8,709 bases of DNA from the NCBI GenBank assembly GCA_900552885.1, contig USBM01000081.1, positions 1-8,709 on the forward strand, given 5' to 3'. The notes beneath the pieces are model-generated. The model was not told the origin of the DNA and searched no databases. It saw only the letters and a list, made by a program, of their open reading frames with translations. Shown piece after piece: positions 4,264-8,709 of this stretch. The position numbers were made by a program, and so were the translations under genes. How positions within the stretch are numbered: the stretch's first letter is position 1; every line of letters begins with the position of its first letter. The stretch comes from an uncultured Clostridium sp. (GTDB taxonomy: Bacteria > Bacillota > Clostridia > Lachnospirales > Lachnospiraceae).

Positions 4264-6888
4264 ATGAAGAATAAGATATGGAATTTTGTAACAGATAAGT
4301 ATGTGTATGTAGTTACCTTTGTGATCGCACTTTGTATGATGATTGGTGCATGGATCATAGGAGAGATCGGACCATTTGGCGGCAAATGTCTGGTGGTCGT
4401 AGATGGAGTACATCAGTATCTTCCGTTTTTCTCGGATTATCAGGAGAAGTTGAAGACATTAGATACCTTACAGTATACAATGGATGTGGGTCTTGGCAAT
4501 AATTTTGTGTCACTTTGGTCGTATTATCTGTCGAGCCCATTTAACCTTATTGTTTTGTTATGCGCAAAGTCGCATCTGCCGATGGCACTCAATCTGATCA
4601 TATCGGCTAAGATTATATTAGCTGCAGTTAGTTTTGCTTATTTTCTGATGCATGCCGGCAAACGTCCAAGGAAGAATCCGGGAATTATTGCATTTTCACT
4701 GTTTTATGCATTTAGCAGTTATGTGGTAGGATATTATTGGAATCTGATGTGGTTAGATTGTATCTTTATCTTCCCGATCATTATTCTTGGGATGGAGAAG
4801 ATGTTTACAAAGAACGACAGCAGAATGTATATGCTGGCATTGTTGTATAGCTTTGTATGTAACTATTATATCAGCTTTATGATATGCCTGTTTCTGGTGT
4901 TGTGGTTCTTTGTGCAGCGGTTTCGTGGAATCAAGGATTTCTTTGTGAAAGGAATCCGGTTTGCGATCGCATCGATCACCGCAGCGCTGATGAGTGCAGT
5001 CGTCCTGATACCGGCCTATATGGGAATCATGACAACGGCCTCTGCGGATTTTACATTTCCGGAATGGAATTTCTATGGATCGTTTGCAGATACATTGCGT
5101 TCCCATCTGTTCTGTTCTGAGGTTATGACGAATCAGGTAGGCGATGCCGGAACGAACCTGTATTGCGGTATCTTTACGATATTGTTAGCATTTATGTTCT
5201 TCTGTATGAGGAAGATCTCCTTAGAGAAGAAAGTAAAATACGGTATTTTGCTGGTATTATTTGTAGTCAGTTTCAATAACGAACTGCTCAATTATATCTG
5301 GCATGGTTTCCATAACCAGTATGGAATTCCGAACCGGTTTGCATTTTTATATATCTTTGTATTATTGGTTATGGCGTATGAAGTGTATCTGAAACGGAAA
5401 CAGATTCGATTATATATGGTGGTCGTCGGATATGTGTTAAGTATGTTGTTTGTGATCTTCTGTTATTATAATGCAGAGACCGTATATCAAAACCGCACTT
5501 ATATTCTGACCGCTTCTTTGCTTACAGTGTATCTGATCTTATTTACGCTGTATATCAGGGTGCCGGCGAAACGGGCCTTATTTGAATATCTGTTAGTGTT
5601 CGTTGCAATTGTGGAGATGGCGGCGAATGGATTGTTTGGATTCGGTCAGGTAGGAAGTTCGGATCCGGAGTATTATTATGGAGATACCGATACGTTTGAG
5701 ACATTGAAAAGCCGGGTGGAAGAGAACGATCAGGGATTATACCGTTCGGATATCTTAGAGCCGCTCTTAGTGGATGAGGCGACCTGGTATAACTTAAAGA
5801 GTGTGGGAATCTTCGGTTCTACCGTTCGGGGAGAGCTGGTAGACATTATGGGGAAGCTTGGATTCTATACGGGTGCCAATGAATACCTGTATTATGGAGC
5901 AACTCCGGTAACGAATGCACTGCTCGGTGTCAAGTATGTATATACCAGAGATACGGATTTTGTGAATGTCGATATGGATTACTATGATCAGGAAGATAAG
6001 TTTTCCGTATATAAGAATAATTCGACTTTGCCAATTGGATATATGGTGAAGGAGGATGTTTTAGATTATGACACAGAAGATAATGGACCATTTACCGTAC
6101 AGAATGAATTATGTGGGGCATTATCCGGTGTGGAACCGATCTTTGTTTCAATCTATGACGACATGCAGTTAGAGACATATGGAACAAATGTTAACGTAGA
6201 GTTAACAGAAGGGTTCAACGCGAATTACAGTAACGGTAGTGCAAGTGCAAGAGCAGATATGATCTTCACAATCCCGAGGGATATGGATTTCTATGTGAAC
6301 TGCCGGGGCAGCAATGTACACAAGATCGCATTGCTGATCGATGGTAAGGAAGTAGCATTTGACCGGTACCAGGGACAGATCTTCCGGGTTGGTAATGTCA
6401 AGGCGGGACAGACGGTAGATGTGCAGTTTGTACTAAATGACGGCGAGAATATGAGTGGATCGCTATATTGCTATCCGATGGAATTCTTACCGGAGCAGTT
6501 TGACCAGTTCTATGAGAATCTGGCAGATGAGACATTAGATGTGACCAATTTCAAGGATTCGAAGATAGAAGGCAATCTTCATGTAAAAGAAGATGGTGTA
6601 TTTATGACATCCATTCCGTATGATGACGGATGGACCATTTATGCAAATGGCGAGAAGTTAGACAGCCTGGTTGTGTTAGAGGGATTCTTAGGTGCAGAAT
6701 TACCGGCAGGGGATTATGAGATTAAGATGGTGTATCATTGTCCGGGACTGCTGCGGGGATTGATCGCAACAGTACTTGGCATATTATGTTTTTATGGTAT
6801 CTATAGAATGGAACAATATATGAGAAGGAAACAAGGGATTAGAAAGGAGACTGTATCGTATGAAGTAGAAGATCAGATTAATGTGTAA
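4264..6888 (+). CDS. yfhO: YfhO-family polytopic membrane protein (GT-C type glycosyltransferase-like)
   Basis: An 874-residue membrane protein with the length and plan of the YfhO family. Members in Bacillus and Listeria act in decorating lipoteichoic acid with sugars from a lipid-linked donor outside the membrane; this protein's substrate is unknown. Family features include DGVHQYLPFF (Asp47, His50-Gln51-Tyr52) in the first outer loop, GLGNNFVSLWSYYLSSPFNL at 76-95, and the SLFYAFSSYVVGYYWNLMWL region (145-164). About a dozen hydrophobic segments fill residues 13-460. A large, probably extracytoplasmic, beta-rich domain follows (about 465-835), then a last membrane helix near 838-858 and a short basic tail. 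The start region is unusual: a 10-bp tandem repeat (GATAGGAATG/C) places AGGA only three bases, or thirteen, before the ATG, so translation may be weak. No partner CsbB-like glycosyltransferase gene is in the window. Confidence 0.9.
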   Translation: MKNKIWNFVTDKYVYVVTFVIALCMMIGAWIIGEIGPFGGKCLVVVDGVHQYLPFFSDYQEKLKTLDTLQYTMDVGLGNNFVSLWSYYLSSPFNLIVLLCAKSHLPMALNLIISAKIILAAVSFAYFLMHAGKRPRKNPGIIAFSLFYAFSSYVVGYYWNLMWLDCIFIFPIIILGMEKMFTKNDSRMYMLALLYSFVCNYYISFMICLFLVLWFFVQRFRGIKDFFVKGIRFAIASITAALMSAVVLIPAYMGIMTTASADFTFPEWNFYGSFADTLRSHLFCSEVMTNQVGDAGTNLYCGIFTILLAFMFFCMRKISLEKKVKYGILLVLFVVSFNNELLNYIWHGFHNQYGIPNRFAFLYIFVLLVMAYEVYLKRKQIRLYMVVVGYVLSMLFVIFCYYNAETVYQNRTYILTASLLTVYLILFTLYIRVPAKRALFEYLLVFVAIVEMAANGLFGFGQVGSSDPEYYYGDTDTFETLKSRVEENDQGLYRSDILEPLLVDEATWYNLKSVGIFGSTVRGELVDIMGKLGFYTGANEYLYYGATPVTNALLGVKYVYTRDTDFVNVDMDYYDQEDKFSVYKNNSTLPIGYMVKEDVLDYDTEDNGPFTVQNELCGALSGVEPIFVSIYDDMQLETYGTNVNVELTEGFNANYSNGSASARADMIFTIPRDMDFYVNCRGSNVHKIALLIDGKEVAFDRYQGQIFRVGNVKAGQTVDVQFVLNDGENMSGSLYCYPMEFLPEQFDQFYENLADETLDVTNFKDSKIEGNLHVKEDGVFMTSIPYDDGWTIYANGEKLDSLVVLEGFLGAELPAGDYEIKMVYHCPGLLRGLIATVLGILCFYGIYRMEQYMRRKQGIRKETVSYEVEDQINV

Positions 6889-6946
6889 GGGAACGACAGG
6901 AAGAATGAAAAAGTAACAATATTTTAGGAAACGGGGGTTATGTATT

Positions 6947-8709
6947 ATGGAAAAGAGTAAAGGATTGTCCAGATTAAAGGCAATTTACTTCTTGTTGGTA
7001 GGAATTTTGGTGATTGCAGTTGTTGCAGGGTCATCGATCATTTTAAAGAAGATGGGAGCAAATGATGCAAGAAACACGGTGATGATATTAGCAGTGATCG
7101 TGATCATACTGACGCTCGGAATCTCGGCGGTTATGCTTAAGTTCATGCAGGATGAGGAGAAGCAGTCTGCAGTGAAGAGTGATAAGTATAAGAAATTATT
7201 CCTGAATCTGCCGGTTGGTTTCGCACAGGCGCAGATTCTTCGGGATGCCCAGTCAGGACGCAATATGGGATACCGGATCAGTGATGCCAATGAGACATTT
7301 GGGAGATTATTTGACTTAGATATTTCCGATTATTATGACAAAGTGATCTCGGAGAGCCGGGTCGAGGTATTACAGGATATCAATGCCTGGTTCGAGGCAT
7401 ATAACAATTCCGGTACCAAGCAGGGGGAACTGTTAGCCGTTGAGATTACAATGGAGCGTCTTAACAAGGTATTTAATATTGTTATGTATAAGTCGGAAGC
7501 GGATTATATCAATATGGTAGTTATTGATATTACGGAGCAGAAAGAGACAGAGAATAAGCTGTCAAAGGCAATTAAAGATGCCAACGCAGCTTATAAAACA
7601 CAGTCGGAATTCCTTGCGAACATGTCGCATGAGATCCGTACACCGATCAATGGAATTCTCGGTATGTTACAGCTTACCTTAATGGCGGATGATCTGCAGG
7701 CAGATTACCGGGATAACTTAACAACAGCAAAGAATTGTGCAGACACCTTATTGCGTCTGATCAATGATATCTTAGACATCTCGAAGTTAGAGGCAGGTAA
7801 GTATAATCTCAGGGAAGAGAATTTTGATATTAAGGCGATTATCGAAGAGACTGTTGCAGCACAGATTCCGATTGCCAACGGCAAGGGTCTTGGATTAGAC
7901 TGCACGTTTGGCAGTAACATTCCGAAGTTAGTACGTGGTGACGGACAGAGAATTCAGCAGGTACTTAACTGTATGCTTTCAAATGCGATCAAGTTCACCA
8001 ATGAGGGTGGTGTCCGTGTGAAGGTTGCCTGCTTAGATGACGGAATGGATAAAGTGAAACTGCGTATTGCAGTAGCAGATTCCGGTATTGGTATCTCAGA
8101 TGAGGATAAGAACAAGCTGTTCATCCGGTTCTCACAGGTGGATTCTTCCGATACCCGTAAATATGGCGGTTCCGGTCTGGGGTTAGTTATTACCAAACAG
8201 ATTGTAGAATTGATGGGTGGCAGCATTACGGTACAGAGTAAGGAAGGACTTGGTTCTACTTTCATTGTGGAAGTGCCGCTTAAGTTAATTAAGGCAGCAG
8301 ATGTGGAAGTAGAGGAGAGTGCGGCAACTGAAGAAGAACCGGCAGTATTCTCATTAGCAGGACATTCCAGAGCAAGAATTTTAGTAGCAGAGGATGAACC
8401 GGTGAACCAGCAGGTAATTGGTAAACTGCTTGGTATGGCAGGTTACTCTTATGACATTGCTGAGAATGGAGAAAAGGCAGTCGAGTTATTCAAACAGAAA
8501 GAATACCAGGCAGCATTATTTGATGTACAGATGCCGGTTATGGATGGTCTTGCGGCGACACAGGAGATCCGTGCGATTGAGCTTCGGGAAAACCGTAAGC
8601 GTCTGCCGATCATTGCAGTAACGGCAAGAGCGATGTTTGGAGATAAGGAGCGTATCTTAGAGGCGAAGTTAGATGATTATATTGCAAAGCCATATAATCT
8701 GAATGATGT
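6947..8709 (+). CDS. Hybrid sensor histidine kinase with receiver domain (3' end outside window)
   Basis: A membrane-bound hybrid sensor kinase of which 587 codons are visible. Two membrane helices (about 12-33 and 45-66) flank a very short external loop, so sensing is probably intramembrane or cytoplasmic. A PAS-like region (about 80-200, ending MVVIDITEQKE) and a short helical linker follow. The HisKA box FLANMSHEIRTPINGILGML has phosphoacceptor His228. The HATPase domain shows Asn346 in the N-box, DSGIG (378-382) and GGSGLG (407-412). The receiver begins near 478 with Glu482-Asp483, phosphoacceptor Asp526 in FDVQMPVMDG, Thr559 and Lys581. The window ends close to the expected end of this receiver, so an Hpt domain or second receiver may follow. 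The start is supported by GGGGG nine bases upstream. The gap to yfhO is 58 bp, with no terminator seen. The signal and output are unknown. Confidence 0.9.
   Translation, partial: MEKSKGLSRLKAIYFLLVGILVIAVVAGSSIILKKMGANDARNTVMILAVIVIILTLGISAVMLKFMQDEEKQSAVKSDKYKKLFLNLPVGFAQAQILRDAQSGRNMGYRISDANETFGRLFDLDISDYYDKVISESRVEVLQDINAWFEAYNNSGTKQGELLAVEITMERLNKVFNIVMYKSEADYINMVVIDITEQKETENKLSKAIKDANAAYKTQSEFLANMSHEIRTPINGILGMLQLTLMADDLQADYRDNLTTAKNCADTLLRLINDILDISKLEAGKYNLREENFDIKAIIEETVAAQIPIANGKGLGLDCTFGSNIPKLVRGDGQRIQQVLNCMLSNAIKFTNEGGVRVKVACLDDGMDKVKLRIAVADSGIGISDEDKNKLFIRFSQVDSSDTRKYGGSGLGLVITKQIVELMGGSITVQSKEGLGSTFIVEVPLKLIKAADVEVEESAATEEEPAVFSLAGHSRARILVAEDEPVNQQVIGKLLGMAGYSYDIAENGEKAVELFKQKEYQAALFDVQMPVMDGLAATQEIRAIELRENRKRLPIIAVTARAMFGDKERILEAKLDDYIAKPYNLND

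Noticed and set aside
4171..5106. Several minus-strand ORFs opposite the hisA end and yfhO
   Set aside because: They are shadows of the plus-strand coding frames, with His/Ile-rich or Cys/Lys-rich composition typical of antisense reading.
6889..6946. Possible terminator or promoter between yfhO and the hybrid kinase
   Set aside because: No stable hairpin with a T-run and no convincing -35/-10 pair could be read in these 58 bases.
6985..8265. Three minus-strand ORFs opposite the hybrid kinase
   Set aside because: The plus-strand frame is continuous from 6947 to the window end and contains every expected kinase motif.

Overview
The window looks like a chromosomal segment from a low-to-mid GC Clostridia-type Firmicute, most probably a gut Lachnospiraceae member. 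This rests on strong AGGAGG-type ribosome binding sites, the agr-type quorum-sensing genes, a YfhO-family membrane protein and the style of the hybrid histidine kinase. I could not run a database search, so the taxon is an inference.

Left arm (1-3256, all minus strand): a complete agr-like quorum-sensing locus, read from high to low coordinates. A LytTR response regulator (2534-3256) overlaps an AgrC-like GHKL sensor kinase (1234-2550). These are followed by an AgrB-type processing protease (576-1157), a 43-residue AgrD-type pro-peptide (408-539), and the 5' part of a small secreted basic protein (1-386) that runs off the window edge. Two perfect 14-bp direct repeats, exactly 21 bp apart, overlap the end of the kinase gene and the weak -35 of a promoter in front of agrB. 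This is the layout expected for an AgrA/ComE-type LytTR regulator. The simplest model has the regulator and kinase made from their own constitutive-looking promoter (3310-3337), while agrB, agrD and the secreted protein form the pheromone-induced transcript. That would make the secreted protein a direct quorum-sensing output.

Centre (3257-3447): a divergent intergenic region of about 190 bp with one promoter in each direction.

Right arm (3448-8709, all plus strand): a stand-alone histidine-biosynthesis isomerase of the eukaryotic HisA type (3448-4227), then a large YfhO-family polytopic membrane protein (4264-6888), then a hybrid sensor histidine kinase with PAS-like, HisKA, HATPase and receiver regions (from 6947), cut by the window end. 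The three are close together (gaps of 36 and 58 bp), but nothing in the sequence links their functions.

No tRNA, rRNA, CRISPR array, insertion sequence or intrinsic terminator was recognised. No gene-free stretch exceeds 300 bases.
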